Positions 10,297 to 20,568 of a stretch of 64,000 nt of DNA are shown piece after piece (position 1 is the stretch's first letter; every line of letters starts with the position of its first letter). Origin of the DNA: Panicum virgatum (lineage: Eukaryota > Streptophyta > Magnoliopsida > Poales > Poaceae); assembly GCF_016808335.1 (NCBI RefSeq), contig NC_053148.1, forward strand, positions 50,608,930 through 50,672,929, read 5' to 3'. The position numbers and the translations under genes were made by a program. The notes below the pieces were generated by a model. The model saw only the letters and a program-made list of their open reading frames with translations, did not search any database and had not been told where the DNA came from.

Positions 10297-10916
10297 TGTA
10301 ACACCCTAATTTTAAATTTCAGTATTTATTAATAAATTTAATTGACTTTATTTAATTTTCTAAGGTTTATTGTGTTTAGTTGGCATTTAATCTAAATTTT
10401 GTTCCTTAATTAATTAAAATTTATCATAGGTTTAAATTTTTGTTGCATTCATGCTGGTGCACAATTTTATTTGAGTGTGGTTTGAATTCAAATTCAAATT
10501 TGAATTCAAACTTTGTTTGAATTAGATTTAGAAAGGAGAGAAATAGAATTTAGAAAGGAAAAACCAAACCCAACCGGACTCAAACCCAGCCCAGCAAACC
10601 CAACTGCCCAAGCCCACTTCCCCCTCTCCCTTCCCGCACGGCCCACACTTCGGCCCAGTCCCACGCCGCGCGGCCCAGCGCCCCGCTCACCTCTCCCCGT
10701 CACGCCTGGCCCCGCCTGCCAGCGCCTCCCCGCGCTCGCCCAGCGGACACAGGCCGCGCGCGCGTCGCCCCCGCTGAGCCCCCGGGCCCGCCCGTCAGGG
10801 TCGTCCTCCTCCTTCCGCGTCGCTCGCCCGCGCAACAGAAGGTGCCCGCGATCCCCGGCGAAGCCCACGCCGAGTTTCCCCGCCCGGGCGCGCACGCCAA
10901 GGGCGCTCCGCCGCCC

Positions 10917-10923
10917 TATAAAT
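10917..10923 (+). promoter_or_regulatory. TATA box of C 5' LTR
   Basis: TATAAAT directly after a GC-rich block; the solo LTR at 27895 has TATAAATA at the same relative place (28558-28565). Confidence 0.65.
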
Positions 10924-11650
10924 GCCGCCCGCGGACCCCCCTGCTCCCTCCAACCCTAGCCGCCACCCCCCCTCGCCGCTCTGCTCCGCCGCGCTCTGCT
11001 CCGCCGCGCCCTGCTCCGCCGAGGACCAGCCACGCCACCTCCCCGCCCTCGCCGAGCACTGCTGGAGTTCCGCCTCGAGCCCAAGAAGCTCCCCGAGCCG
11101 CTGTCCCCTACCCCGGACCCCAGACCTCGCCGCCTCGGGATCTCACCGGAGCGCCGCCACGGTGAGACTGCTCCTCACCGAAAGTGCGTACCGCTTCAGC
11201 CAGGCTCTTTTGCATAAGAGACCCTGGAGTCTTCTTTAATAAACCCGCCGTCCCTGGTAGTTCAAAAACAATTAGATTTAGGCCCGGTTTTTAGCGCTTA
11301 ACACCCTGGGTTTCTTTAAAATACAACCCGCCGTCCAGTCTGGTAGTTTTTGCGAGTTAGACCCTGGAGTTAATGTTTATTTACGTCCAGGCCCTCGGTT
11401 TTAGCAGAAAAGCCCCTGGAACCTTAGTTTTCTTACAATTAAGCCCCTAGAACTTGTTTTTAGCCTAGAAAACGCGTTTTAGCTCCGTTTTTAGCGTTCT
11501 TTATGTCCACGCGATCGTTGTAACGCGTAGAATAGTCTAGAGTAGTTTTGTGCGCTGTTTTCATGAAATGATGTACTGTTTCTTAGTTTTTGTTAATGTT
11601 TGCCTGTATGCTTATTTTGTGCATTGTTTTGGCCATGTGTTCGTGAGTAG

Positions 11651-12846
11651 ACGCTGATCCAGTTGAGGAGCCCCAGTACCAGTACCCGGAGCAGCCGTCT
11701 TCCGAGCACTTTGAGCAGCAGCCAGAGCAGTACGAGGAAGGCAAGTATAACATGAACAACCTATCACCTTTAAATTCAATTTCATACTGCATTTCAATAC
11801 TATATGCCTTTAAGGATTTCCTAGCCAGTTTATATCCTTTATATATACCTTTGGGTTGCATTTTGGTTAGTTGTGCTAGGTTGCTGCGCTATAACACACT
11901 TTGGTCCTTTGTAATTAAATTGATTAATGGTTTACTTGAACTTAATTCTGAGAGTGGCACTCTGTGTGGCTTGAGTGTCTCACTTCTCGTTAAAAGATGT
12001 TTTTTTTAGAAACATGGTTTAGGGGGCCAGCACGGTGCTTACTGCCTGGTTGGCCACTCTCCATAAGGACCGGTTCATAGAGCGACAACCTGGGACAACA
12101 GCGCTACCACAAGGCTAGAATGGGATAGACTTGGCGTAATAACTAGATCTTTTTGGTTTGGAGTAACTTACCTGCGGGGCAAGAGTAGTAAGCTTCAATG
12201 GTCCCTGCTCCTCCGGCTTGGTCTGTGCTTGGATTGCGCTCCTGTGCTTGTACCCCCGGAGGTGGGCCCCATCATCGCCGACCTAACTCTCGCGGTTACG
12301 CCTTACCAACGAGATTCTTTTTAAAGGCCTCGTAGTGAGTCGCTGGCCATCTCACCTAAGGAAGTGTGATGAACAACTGGCGTAGCTCACGACTTGTGGG
12401 TAAAGATGTGCAACCTCTGCAGAGTGTAAAACTGGTATACTAGCCGTGCTCACGGTTATGAGCGGCCCAGATCCTCCTTTTGATTAGTGAAGTTATCTCC
12501 TTCCGACGAGGGAGGTGCTTCTCGGGGTTTACCTTGGTGGCTTGGTTTCGGTTTGGTTCTCAGTAGTTTCTTAATTAATTCTGATTAATTACTATGTAAC
12601 CGGGTTAATGGTAATTCATCAACTCATAGTAAATAGCTTTAATAAAATTTTGCCAACACTTAAAAGCTAATGCAGTTGAGTTAGCCAGCCTAGAGCCTCA
12701 TAGTTTGTGTTATACTTGTTGAGTACAAGTTGTGTACTCACTCTTGCCTCTTCTCTATTTTTTCCTCTTGGTTACGCTACTGCTGCTCAGTTCCTGCCGA
12801 CACGAGGGAGTTCGTCCAGCGCTACCAGGACTACGAGGACTTCTAG
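11651..12846 (+). other. Exon-like blocks with splice signals inside the C LTR
   Basis: Block 2 (11651-11740) reads DPVEEPQYQYPEQPSSEHF and a Gln/Glu-rich tail; block 3 (12791-12846) reads PADTREFVQRYQDYEDF and stops with TAG at 12844. Block 2 ends in AAG followed by GCAAGTAT, a strong GC-type donor. Block 3 follows a long pyrimidine tract and CTGCTGCTCAG acceptor, and splicing keeps the frame (codon split G/TT). A candidate first donor GTGAGA lies at 11162, and its phase would join block 2 in frame, but no in-frame ATG precedes it in this copy (frame open 10960-11161). The same blocks occur in both solo LTRs of this group. No function is recognised. Confidence 0.5.
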
Positions 12847-12958
12847 GTGCTTCGTCTCCCAGTCGACGTCCCTGTGGCGCCCTGCTTCAGCTCCGGAGAG
12901 CTTTTCTCGTATTTTTTGTACTTCGCTTCCGCTGTATCAGACATTTTGTCATTATTGT

Positions 12959-12964
12959 AATAAA
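12959..12964 (+). terminator. Poly(A) signal in C 5' LTR
   Basis: AATAAA 113 bases after the TAG of exon-like block 3. It is conserved in the other LTR copies at 20032, 31041 and 50307. Confidence 0.55.
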
Positions 12965-13109
12965 TAACATTCGTATTCGCTTTATTATGTCTTTTTACGT
13001 GATATGTGCTATGATATACTGTTCATTCTGTTGTATATACGTGTGACTTGATCCTGGCACGTATATGATTGCTCGGTTTATGTTCTTTTATAAACCGGGT
13101 GTTACAGAG

Positions 13110-13122
13110 TGGTATCAGAGCC
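13110..13122 (+). other. Element C primer-binding site (initiator tRNA-Met)
   Basis: TGGTATCAGAGCC starts three bases after the LTR end; this is the standard initiator-Met PBS of plant chromoviruses and Copia elements. Confidence 0.95.
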
Positions 13123-13681
13123 ATATCGACTGTAGGACGAAGCCTAGATAGAACTGGTCGAGTTTTAGGACTTCTTCTCTCTAATCCTTGTCTGCTAAAA
13201 CTATTTTACTATTATACCCCTTGACTTCTTTGACTTTTTACCCTTCTTGCCTTGATTTCTCTCTCTGAAGAATAGTTTCGTAGATTTTGGCCTGAATCAG
13301 TCATCTGACCACCATGAGCATAGCTAGGTGACCTTTTTATAATAATACGATAGCACGTTCTGCGACGCGTTGTGTTAGTCGAGTCTATTGCTAAACTCGG
13401 CTAAGTCGTGAAAATTGTCTGCTTGTTATTATGCTACATGTTTGATTTGGATTTTTGAATGATTGCATAGCTTAGTAGTTCAAATTTGCTTAAAGAAAAT
13501 CACTCAGATGTTAAAGTTAACTAATTAATAAAATGAGTTAGATCGTTGGGGGGGGGGTAAAACAGTCCACTCTATCCTGTCTACTTTATCATGACTGAGT
13601 CTTTTTCCGCAAAGAGTTATCATATCCATCTGAATTTATTCCTGCAATATCCTTACTCGTAGAATCTTTTGTTCAAATCAG
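13123..13681 (+). other. Untranslated leader of C
   Basis: About 560 AT-rich bases between PBS and gag ATG. It contains a run of ten G at 13548-13557. I see no gene. Confidence 0.6.
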
Positions 13682-15200
13682 ATGGTGAACACCAGGAGCA
13701 CCGGTTCCGGTTCTGGCCAGCAGCAGGGGCAGAACAACCAGAGTACCGGGATCCCGATGCCTCCGTCCTTGACTCCGGAGCAGTACTTCCAGCTCAGATG
13801 CAGATGATGGCTACCCTGAACAACACCGTTCAGGCTCTTCAGCACGCTCACACTCAGCCTCCGCCTCCTCCACCGCCGCAGCCTCGCGACAGGCGTGCTG
13901 AGTTCCTGAGGGGTCACCCGCCGACGTTCTCTCACACGTCCGACCCTCTTCAGGCCGACGACTGGCTCCGTGCAGTGGAGCGTCAGCTGGACATTGCCCA
14001 GTGCGATGACCGTGAGCGCGTCTTGTACGCAGCAGGACAGCTGCGAGGGGCAGCTTTGGACTGGTGGGAGTCCCACCCAGTTCATGACCGCGAGTCTCTC
14101 ACCTGGCTCCAGTTCAGGGAGCGCTTCCGCAGCCACAACGTCCCCGCGGGCGTTATGAAGATGAAACAGAAGGAGTTCCTTGCACTGAAGCAGGTAATCT
14201 TAAATATAATCATTCAGCGTTTTCTTTTGAGATAATGCCCCTTGTTCTATCCTTATGAATCCTGAGTTAAATTCTCGATCTCTATCTGTCTTTGTGAATT
14301 CAGGGGACTATGTCGGTCACGGAGTATCGTGATCGCTTTCTTCAGCTGGCTCGCTACGCCCCTGCCGAGGTTGCGGATGACCGCAAGAAGCAGGAGCACT
14401 TCATGGAGGGTCTTGAGGACTACCTCCAGTACGCGCTGCTCAACCTCCGCTTCGACGACTTCAACCATCTGGTTGACAGCGCGCTCAACACTGAGCGTAA
14501 GCACCTGGAGATGGAGGACAAGAAGAGGAAGGTTGTCCCCGTTGCTTCCGGCAGCAACACTCGTCCTCGACTCCAGCAGCCCCAGCAGTACCAGCCTCAG
14601 TACCGGCCTCCTCAGCAGTACCAGCAGAGGCCACCGCAGCAGTACCCGCCTCGATAGCAGCAGGCAGGTCAGGGCCCGAGGTTACCAGCACCTCCGGCTC
14701 GTGCTCCACCAGCTCCACCAGCACCGCAGGCTCCACGTCCGGCAGCTCCTACCGGACAGCAGGCTCAGGGACCTCCTCGCACCTGCTTTCACTGCGGCCA
14801 GCCGGGGCACTACGCCAACGCTTGCCCCCGGAAGGCGCAGGCGGGACAGCAGGGGCGCCCAGCTCAGCCCAGGGCGCCAGCACAGGGCAGGGTGAACCAC
14901 GTGACGGCCGAGTCAGCGGCCGAGGCTCCCAACGTGGTTATTGGTACGTTCATGGTTAATTCATATCCAGCTATAGTGCTTTTTGATACTGGTGCTACGC
15001 ATTCCTTCATTACTCAGTCTTTTGTCGAGCATCATGGTATTCATACTAGCACATTAAAGAGGTGCCTGTTAGTATCTTCACCGGGAGGACAGTTGAGGTC
15101 TCACACTTACTGCCCGAGAGTCAGTGTTTCTTTGAGGGGAGTAGAGTTCTGTACTGATCTGATGGTGCTAGACACCAAGGGCATTGATGTCATTCTGGGA
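13682..15200 (+). pseudogene. gag: Element C gag-protease with frameshift, intron and stop
   Basis: Begins MVNTRSTGSGSG at 13682. A 1-base loss near 13793 shifts the frame; after it come DRRAEFLRGHPPTFSH, LQADDWLRAVERQLDIA and MKMKQKEFLALKQ. An apparent intron (14194-14303) then interrupts and the frame resumes GTMSVTEYRDRFLQLARY. A TAG at 14655 lies in a Gln/Pro-rich spacer. Beyond it the zinc knuckle CFHCGQPGHYANAC is at about 14786-14827, and the protease has LFDTGATHSFI. The frame reaches KGIDVILG and stops making sense at about 15200, where reverse transcriptase is deleted. Lengths are otherwise normal for a chromovirus gag-pro. Confidence 0.88.
14194..14303 (+). other. Apparent 110-nt phase-0 intron inside C gag
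   Basis: AAGCAG is followed by GTAATCTT at the left and GTGAATTCAG at the right. Removing exactly these bases fuses FLALKQ to GTMSVTEYRDRF, the arrangement expected for this gag family. The segment is AT-rich against GC-rich flanks, like a small plant intron. Confidence 0.7.
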
Positions 15201-17334
15201 GTGGGAGACACTGCAGACAGTGAAGGAAGTCAGATCTTTCTTGGGCTTAGCTGGATATTATCGGAGGTTCATTGAGAATTTCTCCAAGATCGCGAAGCCT
15301 TTGACTTCTTTGCTAGAGAAGAATGTGGCTTTTGTATGGACTGATGAGCGTCAGATGGCCTTTGATGAGCTGAAGAAGAGGTTGACTACGGCGCCAGTCT
15401 TGACTCTGCCAGACCAGACGAAGAGGTTCACGGTGTATTGTGATGCTTCGAAGGATGGTCTTGGGTGTGTTCTGATGCAGGAGGGCAGAGTAATTGCTTA
15501 TGCTTCACGGCAGTTACGTCGGCATGAGCTGAATTATCCTACTCATGATCTTGAGTTAGCCGCAGTTGTGCATGCTCTGAAGATTTGGAGGCATTACTTG
15601 TATGGGCAGCGGTGTGATATCTACACTGATCACAAGAGCCTCAAGTACATTTTCACGCAGAATGAGCTGAACATGCGGCAGAGAAGATGGTTAGAGTTGG
15701 TCAAGGACTACGATCTGGAGATTCACTATCATCCGGGCAAGGCCAATGTTGTAGCAGATGCTTTGAGCAGGAGAAGTTATGTCAACATGGCCGTGGCTTT
15801 CCAGATGCCTCCAGAGTTATGCGAAGAGTTCGAGCAGCTGAGTCTGGGCTTCTTGCATCATACCTCCAGTGCAGCATTTGAGGCAGTACCGACTCTAGAG
15901 TCAGAGATCAGGCAGCATCAGAAAGATGATGAGAAGCTGCAGGAGATTCGTGAGTTGCTCAAGAAGGGCAAGGCCCCACATTTCAGAGAGGATGATCAGG
16001 GTACCTTGTGGTACAAGAACCGGATCTGTGTACCAGATGTGAAGGATCTCCGGAAGTTGATTCTGAGTGAGGCCCATGATACAGCATATTCTATTCATCC
16101 GGGCAGCACGAAGATGTACTATGATCTGAAGGAACGTTTCTGGTGGTATGGGATGAAGCGTTCAGTGGCAGAGTACGTGGCTATTTGTGACACCTGTCAG
16201 TGTGTCAAGGCTGAGCATCAGAGGCCAGCAGGTCTGTTACAGCCTTTGAAGATTCCAGAGTGGAAATGGGAGGAAATCACTATGGACTTCATTGTTGGAT
16301 TGCCTCGTACTCAGAAAGGGTACAACTCCATTTGGGTAGTAGTGGATCGTCTGACGAAGGTTGCTCACTTCATTCCAGTGAACACTACTTACTCCGGTGC
16401 TAGACTTGCAGAGTTGTACATCTCTCGGATTGTCTGCTTGCATGGTGTGCCGAAGAAGATCATATCTGACAGAGGGTCTCAGTTCACTTCTCGGTTCTGG
16501 GAGCTGCTCCATGATTCTCTGGATACGAAGCTGCGTTTCAGTACGGCTTATCACCCTCAGACAGATGGGCAGACAGAGAGAACCAACCAAGTGTTGGAGG
16601 ATATGCTGAGAGCTTGTGCTATTCAGTACGGTACTAGTTGGGATAAGTGCCTGTCATATGCTGAGTTCTCATATAACAACAGCTATCAGGCCAGTCTGAA
16701 GAAGTCTCCCTTTGAGGCATTGTATGGCAGGAAATGCAGGACTCCTCTCTATTGGGATCAGATCGGTGAGAAGCAGCTCTTTGGCCCTGAGATCATAGAT
16801 GATGCAGAGCAGATGGTTCAGGCTGTGCGAGAAAATCTGAGGATTGCACAGAGCAGGCAGAAGAGCTATGCTGATGGTAAACGGAGAGACCTGACTTTCA
16901 GTGTCGGTGATTATGTGTATCTGAAGGTGTCTCCAATGCGAGGAATCCGCAGATTCAATGTCAAAGGGAAGTTAGCACCTCGTTATGTGGGGCCATTCAA
17001 GGTGCTAGAGCGGAAAGGCGAAGTTGCTTATCGCCTGGAGTTACCTCTCAGTCTTTCGGGAGTTCATGATGTCTTCCATATATCTCAGCTGAAGAGATGT
17101 TTACGAGTACCCGAGGAGCAGGCACCCCTGGATGGAGTCGATGTCCAGGAAGATCTGACTTATACCGAGCATCCGGTGAAGATTCTGGAGACATCAGAGA
17201 GGGTTACGCGGAATAAGCGCATCAAGATGTGCAGAGTTCAGTGGAGTCATCACAGTGAAGCTGAGGCTACTTGGGAGCGAGAAGATGAGTTGAAGAAGAC
17301 ATATCCAGATCTCTTTGCTAGCCAGCCCAGCTAA
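15200..17334 (+). CDS. pol: Element C pol remnant: RNase H, integrase, chromodomain
   Basis: The open frame can be read from 15184, but pol proper starts at about 15200 with [20 protein letters not shown], the very end of the reverse transcriptase. RNase H follows ([13 protein letters not shown], Asp catalytic; [26 protein letters not shown]). Integrase has an HHCC finger ([18 protein letters not shown] and [11 protein letters not shown]) and a DDE core ([27 protein letters not shown]). GPF then lies in [18 protein letters not shown] and the chromodomain from about 17155 ([34 protein letters not shown]). The chromodomain steers insertion to marked chromatin. The YxDD core of reverse transcriptase is absent. 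Confidence 0.93.
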
Positions 17335-17353
17335 ATCTCGGGACGAGATTTCT

Positions 17354-17369
17354 TTAAGGGGGTAGGGTA
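17354..17369 (+). other. Element C polypurine tract
   Basis: TTAAGGGGGTAGGGTA directly before the 3' LTR, the plus-strand primer site. Confidence 0.8.
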
Positions 17370-20179
17370 TGTAACACCCTAATTTTAAATTTCAGTATTT
17401 ATTAATAAATTTAATTGACTTTATTTAATTTTCTAAGGTTTATTGTGTTTAGTTGGCATTTAATCTAAATTTTGTTCCTTAATTAATTAAAATTTATCAT
17501 AGGTTTAAATTTTTGTTGCATTCATGCTGGTGCACAATTTTATTTGAGTGTGGTTTGAATTCAAATTCAAATTTGAATTCAAACTTTGTTTGAATTAGAT
17601 TTAGAAAGGAGAGAAATAGAATTTAGAAAGGAAAAACCAAACCCAACCGGACTCAAACCCAGCCCAGCAAACCCAACTGCCCAAGCCCACTTCCCCCTCT
17701 CCCTTCCCGCACGGCCCACACTTCGGCCCAGTCCCACGCCGCGCGGCCCAGCGCCCCGCTCACCTCTCCCCGTCACGCCTGGCCCCGCCTGCCAGCGCCT
17801 CCCCGCGCTCGCCCAGCGGACACAGGCCGCGCGCGCGTCGCCCCCGCTGAGCCCCCGGGCCCGCCCGTCAGGGTCGTCCTCCTCCTTCCGCGTCGCTCGC
17901 CCGCGCAACAGAAGGTGCCCGCGATCCCCGGCGAAGCCCACGCCGAGTTTCCCCGCCCGGGCGCGCACGCCAAGGGCGCTCCGCCGCCCTATAAATGCCG
18001 CCCGCGGACCCCCCTGCTCCCTCCAACCCTAGCCGCCACCCCCCCTCGCCGCTCTGCTCCGCCGCGCTCTGCTCCGCCGCGCCCTGCTCCGCCGAGGACC
18101 AGCCACGCCACCTCCCCGCCCTCGCCGAGCACTGCTGGAGTTCCGCCTCGAGCCCAAGAAGCTCCCCGAGCCGCTGTCCCCTACCCCGGACCCCAGACCT
18201 CGCCGCCTCGGGATCTCACCGGAGCGCCGCCACGGTGAGACTGCTCCTCACCGAAAGTGCGTACCGCTTCAGCCAGGCTCTTTTGCATAAGAGACCCTGG
18301 AGTCTTCTTTAATAAACCCGCCGTCCCTGGTAGTTCTAAAACAATTAGATTTAGGCCCGGTTTTTAGCGCTTAACACCCTGGGTTTCTTTAAAATACAAC
18401 CCGCCGTCCAGTCTGGTAGTTTTTGCGAGTTAAACCCTGGAGTTAATGTTTATTTACGTCCAGGCCCTCGGTTTTAGCAGAAAAGCCCCTGGAACCTTAG
18501 TTTTCTTACAATTAAGCCCCTAGAACTTGTTTTTAGCCTAGAAAACGCGTTTTAGCTCCGTTTTTAGCGTTCTTTATGTCCACGCGATCGTTGTAACGCG
18601 TAGAATAGTCTAGAGTAGTTTTGTGCGCTGTTTTCATGAAATGATGTACTGTTTCTTAGTTTTTGTTAATGTTTGCCTGTATGCTTATTTTGTGCATTGT
18701 TTTGGCCATGTGTTCGTGAGTAGACGCTGATCCAGTTGAGGAGCCCCAGTACCAGTACCCGGAGCAGCCGTCTTCCGAGCACTTTGAGCAGCAGCCAGAG
18801 CAGTACGAGGAAGGCAAGTATAACATGAACAACCTATCACCTTTAAATTCAATTTCATACTGCATTTCAATACTATATGCCTTTAAGGATTTCCTAGCCA
18901 GTTTATATCCTTTATATATACCTTTGGGTTGCATTTTGGTTAGTTGTGCTAGGTTGCTGCGCTATAACACACTTTGGTCCTTTGTAATTAAATTGATTAA
19001 TGGTTTACTTGAACTTAATTCTGAGAGTGGCACTCTGTGTGGCTTGAGTGTCTCACTTCTCGTTAAAAGATGTTTTTTTTAGAAACATGGTTTAGGGGGC
19101 CAGCACGGTGCTTACTGCCTGGTTGGCCACTCTCCATAAGGACCGGTTCATAGAGCGACAACCTGGGACAACAGCGCTACCACAAGGCTAGAATGGGATA
19201 GACTTGGCGTAATAACTAGATCTTTTTGGTTTGGAGTAACTTACCTGCGGGGCAAGAGTAGTAAGCTTCAATGGTCCCTGCTCCTCCGGCTTGGTCTGTG
19301 CTTGGATTGCGCTCCTGTGCTTGTACCCCCGGAGGTGGGCCCCATCATCGCCGACCTAACTCTCGCGGTTACGCCTTACCAACGAGATTCTTTTTAAAGG
19401 CCTCGTAGTGAGTCGCTGGCCATCTCACCTAAGGAAGTGTGATGAACAACTGGCGTAGCTCACGACTTGTGGGTAAAGATGTGCAACCTCTGCAGAGTGT
19501 AAAACTGGTATACTAGCCGTGCTCACGGTTATGAGCGGCCCAGATCCTCCTTTTGATTAGTGAAGTTATCTCCTTCCGACGAGGGAGGTGCTTCTCGGGG
19601 TTTACCTTGGTGGCTTGGTTTCGGTTTGGTTCTCAGTAGTTTCTTAATTAATTCTGATTAATTACTATGTAACCGGGTTAATGGTAATTCATCAACTCAT
19701 AGTAAATAGCTTTAATAAAATTTTGCCAACACTTAAAAGCTAATGCAGTTGAGTTAGCCAGCCTAGAGCCTCATAGTTTGTGTTATACTTGTTGAGTACA
19801 AGTTGTGTACTCACTCTTGCCTCTTCTCTATTTTTTCCTCTTGGTTACGCTACTGCTGCTCAGTTCCTGCCGACACGAGGGAGTTCGTCCAGCGCTACCA
19901 GGACTACGAGGACTTCTAGGTGCTTCGTCTCCCAGTCGACGTCCCTGTGGCGCCCTGCTTCAGCTCCGGAGAGCTTTTCTCGTATTTTTTGTACTTCGCT
20001 TCCGCTGTATCAGACATTTTGTCATTATTGTAATAAATAACATTCGTATTCGCTTTATTATGTCTTTTTACGTGATATGTGCTATGATATACTGTTCATT
20101 CTGTTGTATATACGTGTGACTTGATCCTGGCACGTATATGATTGCTCGGTTTATGTTCTTTTATAAACCGGGTGTTACA
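17370..20179 (+). repeat. Element C 3' LTR (2810 bp)
   Basis: Colinear with the 5' LTR at offset 7073 with two differences seen. Exon-like blocks lie at 18724-18813 and 19864-19919, TATA at 17990-17996 and AATAAA at 20032-20037. Confidence 0.97.
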
Positions 20180-20181
20180 CT

Positions 20182-20568
20182 ATTGAATGCACTTCTTTGG
20201 TTACCCGCATCGCATCAAACATGGGAATCTTAGATGGGAACCCCGTTCCCTTCATTGAGGAGCCCCATGTTATGATCGATGAGGCGTACTTGGTTCAAGG
20301 CCGCACGCTCAAAAAAGGCCCGGATGACTCCTTGATTTTCTTTTCGCTTGGTTATGCAAATGAAATCCCGTTGCCAAATGCGGGGTATCATTTGTATAAC
20401 TGCCGTTCGCTAACCATTCCTCTTGTTCCACAAGAGGAGAGCCGCTGGCATAGTATTTCTGGTCTTCATGGCAGGGTTACAAGAAGCAGGGCCAGAAGGG
20501 AGGAATTCATGCAGCACCAACCTCAGCCTCAACCACAGCAATATGAGGCTGGAGGTTCGTCATGGTAG
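20182..20568 (+). pseudogene. Element D ORF, C-terminal part (Athila ORF-like)
   Basis: In frame with 10204-10296 across element C. It reads LVTRIASNMGILDGNPVPF, then DEAYLVQGRTLKKGPDD, NEIPLPNAGYHLYNCRSLTI, PLVPQEE and RVTRSRARREEF, ending in a Gln/Pro-rich tail. It resembles the accessory ORF of Athila-type elements, whose role is not established. Downstream pieces (20582-20868: MSRGFATLTRQLGKLNMRTT, then Gln-rich) look like a frameshifted continuation. Classification is by eye. Confidence 0.55.

Larger units (their letters stand above)
10297..13106 (+). repeat. Element C 5' LTR (2810 bp)
   Basis: Starts TGTAACACCC and ends GGGTGTTACA, a 10-base terminal inverted repeat. Composition shifts sharply: an AT-rich start with a GAATTCAAATTC palindrome cluster (about 10485-10512), a very GC-rich block (10560-11165), then AT-rich DNA. 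From about 11215 to 11480 short degenerate phrases around CCCTGGA recur. AATAAA at 12959 is the likely poly(A) signal, so the R region would span about 2 kb from the TATA box at 10917. Confidence 0.97.
10297..20179 (+). mobile_element. Element C: complete Tekay-like chromovirus, very young, defective inside
   Basis: LTR (10297-13106), PBS, gag-pro, truncated pol with integrase and chromodomain, PPT, LTR (17370-20179). CTATT flanks both sides (10292-10296 and 20180-20184). The two 2810-bp LTRs are colinear at an offset of exactly 7073, and I found only two differences: 11264 A vs 18337 T, 11360 G vs 18433 A. The inside has a gag frameshift, a gag TAG and a deletion of most of the reverse transcriptase. 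A chromodomain after integrase and an initiator-Met PBS place it among chromoviruses; long LTRs suggest Tekay/Del. Confidence 0.95.

Noticed and set aside
10506..10959. Proline/arginine-rich open frames on both strands in the C LTR
   Set aside because: GC-rich LTR DNA with few stops; the same frames recur in the 3' LTR and are not conserved in the solo LTRs.
13548..13557. Run of ten G
   Set aside because: A single homopolymer in a leader, likely to vary in length; no structure around it.
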